From: Aphelocoma coerulescens | Taxonomy: Eukaryota > Chordata > Aves > Passeriformes > Corvidae | DNA: 64,000 nt | Direction: 5' to 3' | Assembly: GCF_041296385.1 (NCBI RefSeq) | Contig: NC_091033.1 | Coordinates: 14,900,501 to 14,964,500 of the forward strand | Shown: positions 1 to 12,159 of the stretch, piece after piece | Position numbering within the stretch: the first letter of the stretch is position 1 | How the letters are laid out: each line of letters begins with the position of its first letter | Position numbers and translations under genes: made by a program | Notes under the pieces: model-generated | Databases searched by the model: none | What the model saw: only the letters and a program-made list of their open reading frames with translations | What the model was told of the DNA's origin: nothing

Positions 1-757
1 TTTAGTAATTAAAAATTATACATGGCATAGACTCCATGCTTGATTTGTCTCTAACTTTGGTTAAAAAAGGAATGATCTGACTCAGTGCCTTGGCCAAGTC
101 TCTCCATCCTCACAATAAAAGGAAGACTTAAAAATCATGGCCTGTTCAGTCATTTAACCAAGGTAGGGGAAGCAGAAGAACAGCAAAAAAAAGAAGCAGC
201 TGAGAAAGAACGAAGAAGTGTGAAAAAAAAGACTCACACCTTGCTGGTGGCTTTGTCAGCTCAGAAAGCAGCTGGTTTGTTTGTGTGTGCCCTGATCCCT
301 GGCCTTGTTAACAGCAATGGCACCACTGCTGCCCTGTGCTCCGGGCAGGGAGTCCCAGCAGTTCCTCCTCAGGCTCCCCTCTCGCTCAGCAGCACAGACA
401 GCCCAGAGCATCAATCCCCAGCGACAACCGGGCTCCAATCGCTCATCACGGCACGGAAAGCCCAGAGCTGATCCTGCAGCATTGCTCTTCCCATGGAGCC
501 CGTTTATGAGACTCCTAAATGCCTTTTGAAACAAAGCTGCGAGGACATCTCCACTAATTACAAGAAACTAACCACTTTGAGGGGTAATTTGTGGCGGCTT
601 TTGGGGAGGACTTGTGCTCTCTGCTGTGCTCCTGGGGCTTTTGAAGCTTCTGTTGAATAAGAATTTCAAATAATCCCTAGCAGAAGTACAGCCCTCTCAG
701 CCCACATGAAAGCTGGCAATTACACAGCTGCAGACAACAGGAAAAGCCTTTAAAAAA
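1..757. other. Gene-free left flank
   Basis: No exon, RNA gene or recognisable transposon is visible. The open frames here (up to 128 codons) overlap on both strands, resemble no protein family I know and lack convincing splice sites, so I read them as chance. An A-rich, purine-biased stretch lies at about 170-235. The segment leads into the CpG island that begins near 790. Confidence 0.6.
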
Positions 758-930
758 TTGCACATCCACTTCAACACCACCTCTGCCTTTGCCGGTGTCA
801 CACCAGCTGCTGTTCGCAAGCCCCGCTCCCGCAGGGCCGGAGCCAGGGAATGCCGAGGGAGCCGGGAGGGATCGCCGGGAGCAGGCGAGGGTGGCCGGGC
901 TGCCCCTGCCCCAGCACCGCCTCCTGAAAC

Positions 931-1010
931 CCCTTCCCTTCCCTTCCCTTCCCTTCCCTTCCCTTCCCTTCCCTTCCCTTCCCTTCCCTTCCCTTCCCTT
1001 CCCTTCCCTA
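931..1010. repeat. (CCCTT)n microsatellite, 16 units
   Basis: Fifteen consecutive CCCTT pentamers are followed by one CCCTA, giving an uninterrupted homopyrimidine plus strand. The minus strand is (GGGAA)n, with G3 runs separated by two bases, which fits both a G-quadruplex and a polypurine triplex (H-DNA). Near-perfect purity suggests a young or unstable array. It lies inside the CpG island and creates the proline/leucine/phenylalanine-rich spurious frames there. Confidence 0.97.
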
Positions 1011-1097
1011 TCCCATCAGCAGCGCCGCGGGCCCGGCCAGTCGCGCTCGTGCTCTGGGCGCGCGGATCTGCGCGGCTCCCGTTAATTACCGCTCGTG

Positions 1098-1111
1098 ATT
1101 TGCATTTGCAT
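1098..1111 (+). promoter_or_regulatory. Two overlapping octamer (POU/OCT) sites
   Basis: ATTTGCAT occurs at 1098-1105 and again at 1104-1111, sharing two bases. ATTTGCAT is the classical octamer bound by POU-domain factors. A SOX-like CTTTGTTC follows at 1132-1139, 20 bp away. OCT and SOX sites often act together, but the spacing here is not the classical adjacent composite. Function is inferred from the motif alone. Confidence 0.45.
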
Positions 1112-1141
1112 CGGGCACAACTTGATTACAGCTTTGTTCCA

Positions 1142-1156
1142 GCACCAGGGGCCGCG
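1142..1156 (+). promoter_or_regulatory. CTCF-like motif
   Basis: The sequence GCACCAGGGGCCGCG matches the CTCF core (CCACCAGGGGGCGC) except for the first base and one internal G-to-C change. It lies at the edge of the CpG island. CTCF sites commonly mark promoters and domain boundaries. One 14-bp near-match does not prove occupancy. Confidence 0.3.
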
Positions 1157-1550
1157 TAATTCCCCGCTCCTGTGGCACAGAGCGGGCTCTCCATGTCCGC
1201 TGAGCTGGATGCGATAGTTCGGGGGCACTGTGGCCCTTGTGTCAGATGTGACAGAGGACTCTGCTTGCCCTGGCCCGTCCCTTGTTCCAGCAGCACGAAA
1301 AGCATCCAAGAAATTCGTGTTTCGCTTGTTTTTTTTCCTTTCTCTCTTTTCCCCACTTCTCTCAGCTAAACATTCACATTCCCTCCTCCTTCCCAGTGTG
1401 TTCACACATGAAATAGTCCCATGATGTCTTCCCAACCCCAGCTTGCCATTCAGCAGAGGTGCTCTGCCTCTCCAGTTTAAAATCAGAAGCACAATAAGAC
1501 AGGAATTAATTTTAATGTTTCCTAGAGGTCCTTGCCACTATTTTTGAGGC

Positions 1551-1611
1551 CATAGGATTAGAGAATGGTTGGGTTTCAAAGGGACCTTAAGGATCCTGTA
1601 CTTCCAGCCCC
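1551..1611 (-). mobile_element. CR1 LINE 3'-end fragment
   Basis: Read on the plus strand, this segment (AGAATGGTTGGGTTTCAAAG, then GGGACCTTAAGGATC) follows the reverse complement of the bird CR1 3' end, whose sense strand ends in ATTCTATGA-type repeats. Only about 60 bp survive, with several substitutions, so it is an old, heavily 5'-truncated insertion with no coding capacity. Most bird CR1 copies are 5'-truncated in this way. Confidence 0.7.
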
Positions 1612-4600
1612 CAAATATCTTCTTTCCCTTTATTCTTCTACTTGACTGAGAGCCTTTAAGTTATTTAATTCTTCAGTGCTGGACAGAGCTTTACCCTTAA
1701 ACAGCAGAGTATTTTCTTCTGCTCAGCTTGAAAGGATAGTTTTAACTTATTAACTCAGACATGCTCCAGAAAGAGGGGTTTTAAATTCAATTTTTACATG
1801 AACATCATGTTCACATTAGAAGCATCAATAACAGGGGAAAAAAGGATGATTTCTCAATAATTATTAAAAAGACCAGAATTTCAATTAAATTCATGACCAG
1901 TAACAGGAAGGGTAAGAGAATCCAATTACAGCAATTCTTGCTTCCATCAGATGTGCCGTGGGGATAAAAATGACCACAAGTGTGAGTAGAAATTGCAATC
2001 TGAGATCCCACAGGAGGATGTTGGCTCTGAACTGCAGCAAGCAGCTTTGATTTCCCTGCCCCTTTTCCTGACAAGCAATGTGCTTCCCCACTAGCTCACA
2101 CAAAATGAGTATTTATCAACAAGGGCTCCTTTGGGTTAAGAGATACCAAGAACCCATTGCAAGCATTTTGTTCTCCATCCTCTTAGCCTGCATTAGAGAT
2201 CTGTGAATCTGCCATCAGCTCAGCTACATCGTGATAAGTGGCAGCAGAATTGTGCCAGCCAATCTATAAATGGAATTTTCGAGACAGAAGAAAAAAAACC
2301 AACATGAAATGAACCAAACCAAAACAACAACTAAATCTGTGCCGTTTAACAGGATGAGAGATGGAGAAAACTCTCGACTGTCAGAACAATGGTTGTTGTT
2401 GTGGGGAGAAAAAGGATGGCTGTGCCCAGTGTCCCTTGGGCCCAAAAACAAAGAAGAAAATAAATACTTCCCTTTCATATCTGTCTCATTGCAGGGAAGT
2501 CATCTCAGTGCCACAGTTTGGGAGTGACATCTGAGTTGCAAGCTGAGCCCCTTGCAGAGGGGAGCGCACACAGCTCCGAGCAATCCCAGCTGTGCAGTGA
2601 CATTTACCTTAATATCCTGCCCAGGCAAGCAGGAAAGGCCAAACCAGAGGAACTCCTACCAAATGAAAGGGGTGGAGTTTAAGAGGTTACAGCTTGAGAA
2701 TCAGCTGCAATATGAATTTATAAGGCCCTCTTTCTGCAGCTTGCACCTTCCTGCTGTCACCTACGCTTCTCTGTCTTGGTAAAGATAAACTCCAACTCTT
2801 GCAGGCACAAGAGCGCTTGGAAAAAACTCTTCAGGGCTCAAATATCTGAGCTGGGAGTCATCATCACCCAACTGGGCTACTCCTGGTGTTCCCCACTCCT
2901 AGACCTGGCCTGAAGATGCTGCCACGAGCGGGCCAGGGCAGTTTGTCACAGCCCCCACAGGCCGCCTCCACGGTGGGGTTCAGGTGACCCCGCTTCCATC
3001 CCAGCCTCACCAGTGGCAGCTGGGAGCCCCCAGCACCCACCCATCACACAGCTACAGAGGCAGGCAGGGCTGGTGCTGCTGCTCTGCGGGATCTGAGAGG
3101 TTCCACACGAGGCGACAGCCAAGATTGATCCCATTTTTTGAGATATTTAAAGTCCCGCTGTTCAACTCCCAGGTGCTAAAATAGCATCACTATTAAAGCC
3201 TAAACACTGGAACATCAAGAATAACCTTTTTCTGCAGGAAAACATAGAGGAATATTAACCAGACAGAACTGGTTCACTCTGGAATTTTACCACGATGAGA
3301 TCAACGCTCTGTGCAAAAACAGCCCTCCCTCCCCCCACAGAGATTTCACCTGCAAGGGCCACTCTGGATTTCCTGCACAGAGATAATGGACACACTCTTG
3401 AAATGGCACCTTTTGAATGTTACATTTCCAATATGACAAAAACTTTAATTCACCCTTTATTTATAAAAATGTCCAGCAACTTTCTGAGAATGTGGCTACA
3501 CTGAAATAATGGTGCCATTATACTCATATTTAATTTATGATGAAAGCCAAAAAAGCCACTTTGGCTCCTTGAATTCCCAGTACTTCTGTGACTTGCTGTA
3601 AGCCAGGCCACAGAGAGACAGGGGTTGTTTCTGCTGTTTCAGAAAGTAACATGATCAACCAACTAATCTCACCCAGCCTGTGACAGCAGTGACACATCTC
3701 AGCACTGACTGGAAAAGAAAAGCCATTGACCACAAAAAACAAAAGCCATGTTTTTTTAGAAAAGGAAATATTTGTTTCTTAGTAAGAACAGGTAATTTTA
3801 TAGAAAAGGAGAAAATTATTAATTTCGTTTGACCCCAAATGATCCCCTGCAGCTGCAACAAGACCTCAATGGAATTTAAATCATCAGACAGAGCCTTTTA
3901 CCTCCAGCCCAGTGGAAGTAACTGAGCCTAAGCAACACAAATAGAGATGCTCAGATGTTGCTGTCCTCACTTTAACTCAGCACACGCTGTCAGAGGGAGA
4001 ACATGCTTTTGGAAATGGTGGGGGGTTTCCCAAGGACAAACACTCTTCAAAGGAAAATATCTAGTGCCTTTTTTTTTTAAGTGTTAAAATGGATTTTTAG
4101 ACAAATAATGGCACTGCACAATTACTGTCCTCATTTTCTCCTAGAGGTTCTCCCACTGCTGCTAGGGCTCAGGAAATAAATAGCTGGAGAAAGGAGTCAC
4201 AAATCAGCAGTGGAGGGAAAGGGAGATAGCAAAAAACTATTACCTGACAGCAGATAGCTCCAGAGCTCAGCATTTTTATCAGTGCTTGAGTAATGGAACT
4301 TCCAAACTGTGCACAGCAGGGAGGGAAGGAGGTCAGGGCCAAACACTGACACTGAAAAGGATGCTGTGACAAACCACGGAGCTGCCAGACACTCGTGGCC
4401 CCCAGACACTCAGAAGTGCTTGGCTGGGGCACCTTGCTGCTCTCAGTGCCACACTGCACCCAGGGCCTGGCCAAAATTCAGAGAAACCAAACCAAAATCC
4501 GTGTTGTGCTTTGATATACAAAACACACATCCAGGTTTTAGTCTCTGCTCCAAGAACCAGCAGCACTTATGGTTATTAAGTGCCTGGTTGGTTTTATGCA

Positions 4601-7600
4601 GATATCAACCCTCACCGTCAGAGGAGCAAGCCCAGAGGTGACAGTGATGGGACAGCTCCTTAGGAGCCTGGGTACCACTGACAGAGGCAGCACGAGGCAG
4701 CTGTGGGCCAGGAGGGCAAGTTTTGGCTTGTGAGGAGCAATACTTTCTATTCTTAAACCACATCAATCCAAGTGCTGTGATAGCACTGCTAAAGAACCTC
4801 TTACCCACCACTATTCCCCTCCTGGGCTCTCCATCCCTAAATTGGTATGACTGGGGAGTTTAGGATGATTCTGAAATGCTTTGATTGTCTTTGGTTTTCC
4901 ATTTTCTTCCCTCATGCAGCTCTTCCCTCATACTGAGTCAATAGAATAATGAGGATGCTGTTCCTAGGTTTAAAGCTGAGTAAGTGACATTTCTATCCAT
5001 TATTTATTTGCCTTGAAATTCTCATGAATACCACCAATGATAATCACCTAATTTCTATCAATTTATTTCTAGATCACCATCACACATGAAGTGTACTGCA
5101 GGTAGCAGCTCAATCCAATATTTATGAAGTGATTTTTCTTTCAATGAATACAGAGAGCCTCAGTGTGGTTACAACTGCAGCTGTTCTTTGAAATTCCAGG
5201 CTGGGGACACACTGAATAGAAACCCAGCTCAGCTTGCTGGCACTCACACAATCACTGGGAAATGCCAGAACCCTCCGAGAGAGCTGCAGTGGATGTACTC
5301 ACGTTGTGCTACACCGAGTTAGCTCTACATAAAGGTTACTCCCTCTGGTAAGTTCTGCTGTTCTGGTGAGCAGCACCAAGCATTGCTGAGGGCTCTGTGA
5401 CCTCTCTGACAGCCCCAGGCAGAGATTTTGGAGGTGACTGCAGAGAGCTGGAGCAGCCTGTGCTGGTGGTGGCAAACCACGGGCAGTGTCCAGCCTCTGA
5501 TGGAATCAGACCCTGCTGGGGAGCTTTGCCATGGGCACCCATGGGGCACTTCCCTGCTGCTCCCAAAACACTGCAGGCACAGGGGGTTCATTCACAGCAC
5601 TGCCACAAAAGCCTGGGGAATCCCTGCATTTCAGGGGTGTTAAAGCTTCCAGTAAAAATTAGGAAGACAGGGATGTCCATGCTGGATTTTTATCCTGGAT
5701 TACTCCACCATGTTCAGCAACTTTTAGCCATAGAACTTCATGGCCTTCATGTTGTTTTTTCACAGGACTCTGTTACAGGTCATTGAACAACCACACACAA
5801 TTTGGGATGTCCAGGTAAAATGAAGGGCAGTAACTATGACTTACATTTTAGACTGCAGTTGCTGATAAAGGATGATAATGAATGAATAAAATACAACTCT
5901 TTTGTACAGATAACATGGGAAAAAATAGTGCAAAGCCAAATGCAGAGCAGCATTTAATGACTGCCATGACAACAAGCTATACATTTTGCTCAAAGACAAG
6001 CAATTGCATATGACTGCAGACTGAAAACCAAATCCTGTTTCTCACTAAAGCCTCTGCCAATTCCACGGGTGTGTATAAGCCATATTTTTTTCCCACATTT
6101 TAAGAACCATCACAGATTTTTGTAGGAGGTTGGAGGTCACAGTGCACCTCCCTATCCTGGCTCCTGTTAGACAGGAACCTCAAAGCCTTTCAGTTCCATG
6201 CAGGGGCCAAAGCCAAGACCTTTGAAATCTGCTAGATTTCTCTGAATGTTTTGACTTGCAGCCTTTGACACCAACATCATTCATGATTCAACACCACCAT
6301 CCATCCCAACCCCACAGTTTTCATCTTCTGAATCTGCAAGAAGAAGCCAAAAGAATCTTGTTAAGACTAAAGGATTTCAGGGCAGCTCACACTGAAATTG
6401 TGCAACAGGATTTATGAGGTTTTAGTGCCATCGAATTTGAACTCGCCCTCAGAGGTGAAGCAAAAGCTGATGTGTCTCTGAGTGCCAGCAGCTCTCCCCT
6501 ACAATACATCTGCCTTCTCCCTGTCCCAGCTCTTCCCAGCTACTCCCTGAGCCATTACCCTGCAGCAATCAGCAGCAGGCCCAGGCAGTTGTGAGTTATT
6601 TTCCTCGGAATCTGACAAACTTCACTCTGACTCAGCCTGATCCCCATTCCAAAATAGGGAAGAGGAAAACAGCCAAGCTGAGGAGAGGAGGAGTAGGAAA
6701 GGGAGGAGCAGGCAGTTGATCTGTTTTTAGAAAGAAGAGCAAAAGGAAGCTCAGATATCCCTGAATCCCAAGCAGAAGTTGTATTCCAGTTTTGATCTTT
6801 TCTTCCCCATTGAATTAAAGACTCACACGGGCCTTGGGATCAGAGTGGAGCAGAAGGAATGGGCACAGCATGCCATTGGCATGGATGCAGAACTAGTGGG
6901 TAATTACACTAAAGATGTTTTTGGCACACTCAGCCACCACCCATGAAGAGGATGATCAGAAATCCTGGCAAATGGCACAGGAAAAGATCTAAAGGGGAAA
7001 ATTTCACACTAAGGATGCCCCAGCCTGTGTCAGGATCAGATGGAAGAGAGACTGTAGTCCTTATTTGATCACTTGGGTTTTTTTCCTCCCCCTCTGAGCA
7101 CATTACAAGAGTAAATCCTCCCTCCCTCAGAGTCATTTGTAGAAGAAAATCTCTGTGCCCTGCTCTGCAGTCCCTCAGCATCAAAACCTGGGACTGCTGT
7201 GAGCTGGCTCTCGGACTGGCTGGAATCTGGGACCTATTAGCAAGAGAAATTAACTAGAAAATATCTGTAATAAGCACATGACCGAAAAAAGCACATCAAA
7301 ATGAGAATCTGTCCATCCCCACAGGAAGGCAGCCATGAAACGCAGTGTGTGCTCCTCGAAAACCCCGCAGCAGGCACAGGGCTTGCTCCCTGGAGCTCTG
7401 CATTAAGGGAACGTCAGGAAAACAGAGCAAAGGTTTGGAGTTTGGCTCTTGTCTCCTGCCCACCACTCACTCCCCCTGTGCCTGCACAGACACCAACCAG
7501 GCCCTTTACAAAACCCTTCAGGGACTCAAAACACTTTTTTTTTGTCTAAATGCCAGAGCTACTGCTCGTGTTCAGCACTTGCTTCCTTAGGACCAGGCTC

Positions 7601-8249
7601 CTCCAGGGACCAGGTGCCCTCAGCCTTTCCAGGGCTGTTACATGCCATAAAAGGGGCACGGAAAAGTCTCCCTTGTCCCCTTTCTCCAAACACAGGAAGT
7701 GTTTGTGAGGCAGCTGAGTGAGACCTTCCTCTCCAGGGAACGCTGTTCCCACCAGAGCTACACAAATTCACCTGTGTAGGTCCAGTGGTCGCAGGGCCAG
7801 CAGCTGAGTGGATGGGATTGGATTTGGGGTCAGCGCTTTCCAGAAGGATGGGTGGTAGAAAACAACGGGACAGAGGAAGAGAAAATGAAGAAAGGACTAT
7901 CACAGGAAAATCCCTGGGCAGGGAACAGAGTCAGGAAGGCAATATTGAGATGAAGAGAGGAACATCAGTGCAGACCTTGGAACTGGTGATGGAAGGCGAG
8001 GCCATGGTCAGGCACTGGAGATGGATCTCAGGAGAGCACAAAAAATTACATTTCCTACTCCTCAAGTGTGTAAGTACAAGTAAGCCCCACTCAAACACAG
8101 CTCATGCCCAAAGGCCCCAAACGCTGCTGAACACCAGAGCTTGACCCCAGCATTCCCCACGGCCACAGGGGATGTGAGGGAGCAGAGGGGGCACACGGGG
8201 AGGGCAACCCCATCCCTACACTGCCCCACAAACCACTCGCTGCAGGCCT
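1612..8249. other. Gene-free unique DNA
   Basis: I find no coding exon or RNA gene here. Open frames reach about 129 codons and show no family resemblance. Low-complexity patches include an A/C-rich stretch near 2285-2335 and a T-run near 4070. A TATA-like TTTATAAGG at about 2717 has no CpG island or exon next to it. Splice-donor-like matches are scattered on both strands but cannot be linked into an exon chain. Confidence 0.6.
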
Positions 8250-8263
8250 GTTGCCATAACAAC
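8250..8263 (+). promoter_or_regulatory. RFX X-box-like site
   Basis: GTTGCCATAACAAC has one intact half-site (GTTGCC) and an imperfect second half compared with the X-box GTTGCCATGGCAAC (two mismatches). RFX factors bind X-boxes, notably upstream of cilia genes. It is isolated, with no promoter feature beside it. Confidence 0.25.
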
Positions 8264-9132
8264 CACAAGAAATGGCCATAAATAGAATCTCTCCTGCCAG
8301 CAGGGCACCTCACTGGCAGAGATTTAGCTCCAGCTCCTGGCAGTGCCCCTGCTCGTGGTGTGTACAGGCACACGAATGTACGGTCAGAACACGCACATGT
8401 GAGCACAGACACTCACAGGAGCCACAGGCAGAGCCCCCGAGCTCTGTGACCACCCCAGCTCTGAGAATGGCCCCTCTGAGCTCTGTGGTCTCAGATCCTC
8501 TGCTTCTCCTCTCTGCTGAGGAGGGCACTGGCTTAAAGTCTTGTTTAAGGTCTGTGGCCTCAGAGCCCTGCACAATCCTGCCAACTCTGTCCTGAGAGAA
8601 GCCACCAAAGCTTCTGGTGTCCCTCTTGTTCAAGCAGCAAAAGAGATAAAGGGCCCACTTATTTGAAAAGAATGTCAAAGAAATTATGGAGCTGCCCAGC
8701 AAAGCAAGCAATTTTCTGCAGGAAAGAAGCAGGGGATTCTTGACAGTGCTTGCAGATCCCAGAGCCAGACAGAATGGTTCTTTCTCAGAGTGCTGTGCAA
8801 TGCAAGAGACCTTTACCACATCCTTGTAGTGAATATTTGCATTTTAAACCTCCTGTGACAACGCAGGGGTTTAGTTAAAAAGACATTTATTACAGAAACA
8901 ACATTACTTTATTTTTCCTCTTGCAGCCAGGGACTGCTGACCTGCCCTCCCCATAACTGCAGCAGCTGCACCCCATCACTGCTCCTGGAAGGAATCAACC
9001 CCAGCACTCCAGCCCTCCCTGCTCTCCAGTACTCCAGCTTGCCAGCACTGCTGGCACCCCTGCCTGCCCCCCCTCAGGGCAGTGACACCAGCACAGGAAC
9101 CCCACCATCCCCATGGTTTCATGTGCAATAAA

Positions 9133-9170
9133 TACACACCTAGGTGTAAAATGCACACGTAGGTGTGTAA
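9133..9170. promoter_or_regulatory. Paired T-box-like palindromic site
   Basis: ACACCTAGGTGT at 9136-9147 is a perfect 12-bp palindrome matching the core of the Brachyury/T-box palindrome (TCACACCTAGGTGTGA). The flanking bases TACACACCT and AGGTGTAAA each differ by about one base from the T half-site. A degenerate second copy (GCACACGTAGGTGTGTAA) follows directly at 9153-9170 and again carries TAGGTGTG. The two copies look like a local duplication of about 20 bp. T-box binding is inferred from the motif. Confidence 0.45.
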
Positions 9171-9696
9171 GAGACCCCATCCCCTGTGCTGCCAAGCCGA
9201 GAACAAAGTGCCACAGCACAAAGCTCTGTGTGCCCTCCAGGTGCCCCCAGCCTGCCCAGCCCGCACCCCTGAGCAAGGGGAGGTGCAAGAGCAGGGAATT
9301 GCTGCTCTGGGACCAGGATAACTTGAGAAAGGATGGCCTTGGCTTTCACATCACAACACTGGCAATGCAAATAAATCTGTGCAAAAAGCTCAGGGGAAAA
9401 TGGATAAGCAAATGAAAACTTAGAGCTGTGCAGGCTCAGCTTGAGCTCAGGGCTCTCCTACCAGGCTCATCTCTTGTCTGGGGCTGTCTGAGGGTCCTGT
9501 TAAAACCCAGGGAAAACTCTCAGGGTTCACTTCACCTTCCTGACTGTTTAAAATCACCTCAGCAGATGAAGGAAAGCAGTGCCCCCAGTGCCCTTCCTCC
9601 CCAGCTGCCTCACCAATGTTAAACCATCCTTTGGACAGCACAGTCCTCCCTCACTGAGGGTTACTGGGGAGGGGCACAAGTGTCACCACCCCAGGA

Positions 9697-9790
9697 CATG
9701 GGGAAACTGAGGCACGGGGCCCTGGCATGTCTGAACTAAGGTCACCCAGTGCCAAAGTCAGAATTCCCAAGGTTTACTGACCACAGCACT
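9697..9790 (-). mobile_element. Ancient MIR-like CORE-SINE relic
   Basis: The plus strand reads ATGGGGAAACTGAGGCACGG, then AAGGTCACCCAGTGCCA, then a degraded stretch ending near CACAGCACTGCTTC. This is the order found in the reverse complement of MIR/CORE-SINEs: GGGGAAACTGAGGCACAGAG, AAGGTCACACAGCTAG, then the tRNA-derived head. The match is gapped and diverged, as expected for an insertion predating modern amniote lineages. The element has no function of its own, though such relics are sometimes retained as regulatory DNA. Confidence 0.6.
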
Positions 9791-9799
9791 GCTTCACCC

Positions 9800-12159
9800 G
9801 CTGGTCCTGCTTCTCACCAGCAAACCCCATATCCCAGCTGGGATTGGAATGATCCCTGCCATGACCAAGAACTCTCTCACCTGCACCAGATAATACAGAG
9901 AGAAATACAGATAATAAAAAAGCTTCCTGAGGACCTGATTATGTCCCTAATATTTACTCCTGGACTCCTGCAGCTGCTTTAATCCTACTGATACTGGGCT
10001 AAACTTCAAAATAAACAACACGGTGCATTTCCCACCACCATTAAATGTAATTAATGGATACAATTAGTCAGCCAAAGATAAAATCCTCTGGCAGAAAGTC
10101 CATAGCAAAGTAAATTTTTGTCTAGTTTTTGAAAGTATTTTATTTACTTGGCACCTTTGGCTTTGTTTTTCATTGATCATAATCCTTTTATCCCCTGAAA
10201 TCTATATTGATTCCATTTCAAACTCTGCTCTTAATCTCATTTAATACATGTAGATGTTAGACCATTTCATATTCCAGTTGCCTGGGAAGTTGACAAAACC
10301 AGCTTTTTATAATCTCATTTTTCATTCAAGTATTTTTCAAAATCTGTTTTCAGCACCCTCTCTCATCAGGTTTTCTTTACCTGAGCCTAAATAAACGTGT
10401 ATCATGACAAACACCCATGATTACAGGGCAGTAAATAGCCAAATTCCACCTGCAAAGAGCTGATTCCCAGATTTGTGTGTCTGATGTGGGAGCTCTCAGC
10501 CTCCTCATGAGGGTACAGTACTGGCACGTGATGAGGCACCTCATTTCTGTGCCCAGTTCCTCTGCATGAGTGGCTTTTTGTTTTTTACCCACAGCAACAC
10601 CACCTGTGCATTCAGTGCCATTAACTCCTCTTGTCCATTAGGCCAGGAATTATGTGAAAGTTTTACTGAAAAATGGCAGGAAAAAAATCAGAGTACAGGT
10701 ATGTGAGCAAGGAAGACTGATCTGAAAAAGCTGAACCCTCATTCTTCAAGCAGCTGCAGGTTCCATTGATGCTTAAAGCCAACTGAAGTCAAGCATGTAA
10801 AGCAACAGCAAAATCATTTCTCTATAAATTCAAGAGATTTTTCATCCCAAGGGTTGCTGAAGAGCTTTTTCTAGATACATAATGAGAGATAAATCAATAG
10901 ATCTCCAAAGAGAGAATACTTCTGGGCTGGAATTTGATACATTTCTGTAAGAGAAACTTAGAAAGGATGGGCATGAATATGTTGTGCATTAAAATTGCAA
11001 TGAAATACTGTTCTGGGACATAGGGTGGATATCACAGGTCTTTCAAAAGGCACTTGCATTGCCACAAGATCCTGGTAAGACCTAGACAAAAATAAAACAT
11101 CAGCTTTAAACAGCTACAGGAGCTCGTTAGCAGAGCCCCACATTCTCTGGTTACTGGGGACAACGACCCATGAGGGCACAGCCTCCACCCCCCGATCTCC
11201 TCACCCACAGAAATCCTCCCCTGGGGCACAGGGGAGAGAAAAACTCAGCTGGGAGCTGACTCTTGGGTGGAAAATGGGTAAATAATGGAAAGCAGTGTTC
11301 TCCCTCTTCATACAAAGACACTTCTGTTACTGGATAATCCTTAAATTCCTCAAATGGAAGTTTGCACTCAAAGGCAGAAGCAACTCCAGCGGGACACAAC
11401 CAGCAAACTCTGAGTGCACCAGTTCCCAGGGACCAGTTCGGAGGAATGAATTTCCCCCCAGTCCTCTCATAGGGAATAAGAAGCTTTAAGAAAAGGCCTT
11501 CTCAAAATAATATGGTCCAAACTTGCCCTCTGCAGTTAATGTGCTGCAACAAACTTCTCCTCAGACTGACCCTGGCAGGACCCTTCCCTGGAGAAATGAA
11601 TTCCTGAATCACTGCAGGGATCAATCCCTTCACCTCCTTCAGACACCCCCAGGCTCACTTGAAAGCCCACAGCTCATTTCATTCAATCAATCGAGATGAA
11701 AGAGTTCAAACCAGCTACTTAAGGTATCTCTGTTGCATACACCAGGTAAGGGGGTTAAATGATGAATTTATCAGCAAAAATTCTTGCAGAGAAAGGAAAA
11801 AAATTGTAGTCAAATGTTGTTATAATTGAGGGGTAAGTCTTCCCTGAATAATAATAATTTCAGATGTGTGGACCAGAAACAGCTCAGAAACTTCAGGTCA
11901 CAGCTTGGAGAAAAACAAAAACTTCCCCAGATCAATATCAGTAACCAGTAAAAGCCGTGTCAGGGTTTATTTTGCAAAGCCACTGGTAATCAGACCAGGA
12001 GTTCTTCTCATCTCAGACCCCAAACTTCAAAGGAATATTCTAATACTGATTTGGCTCTAAACATCTCCCTTGGAACAGAAACCCCAACAGAAGAAAGCCA
12101 GGCACATGAAACCATAAAAATAAAGGAAAATCTTTAAAGAGAAAGTTTTCATTCTTACC
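9800..12159. other. Gene-free DNA with an AT-rich, CNE-like core
   Basis: No exon is supported. The part from about 10020 to 10350 is AT-rich and holds homeodomain-type motifs, including the short inverted repeat CCATTAA...TTAATGG at about 10042-10061, followed by an ACAATTAG motif. It resembles conserved non-coding DNA in composition only. The rest is ordinary unique sequence. A pyrimidine-poor TTTCAG at about 11857-11863 is the nearest thing to a splice acceptor and has no partner exon. Confidence 0.45.

Larger units (their letters stand above)
758..1240. promoter_or_regulatory. CpG island, possible promoter or enhancer
   Basis: CpG dinucleotides are far denser here than in the next several kilobases, especially at 790-900 and 1020-1215. 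The block contains a (CCCTT)n array, a homeodomain-like GTTAATTAC (1081-1089), two overlapping octamers (1098-1111), a SOX-like CTTTGTTC (1132-1139) and a CTCF-like match (1142-1156). In vertebrates such islands usually mark promoters or developmental enhancers. No TATA box or first exon can be assigned, so direction and target gene are unknown. Open frames across it (133 and 98 codons, plus strand) come from the pentamer repeat and GC-rich sequence and are not supported as coding. Confidence 0.6.

Noticed and set aside
6125..6175. Inverted GGAGGT ... ACCTCC near 6132-6152
   Set aside because: Only six paired bases with a bulged interior; expected many times by chance.
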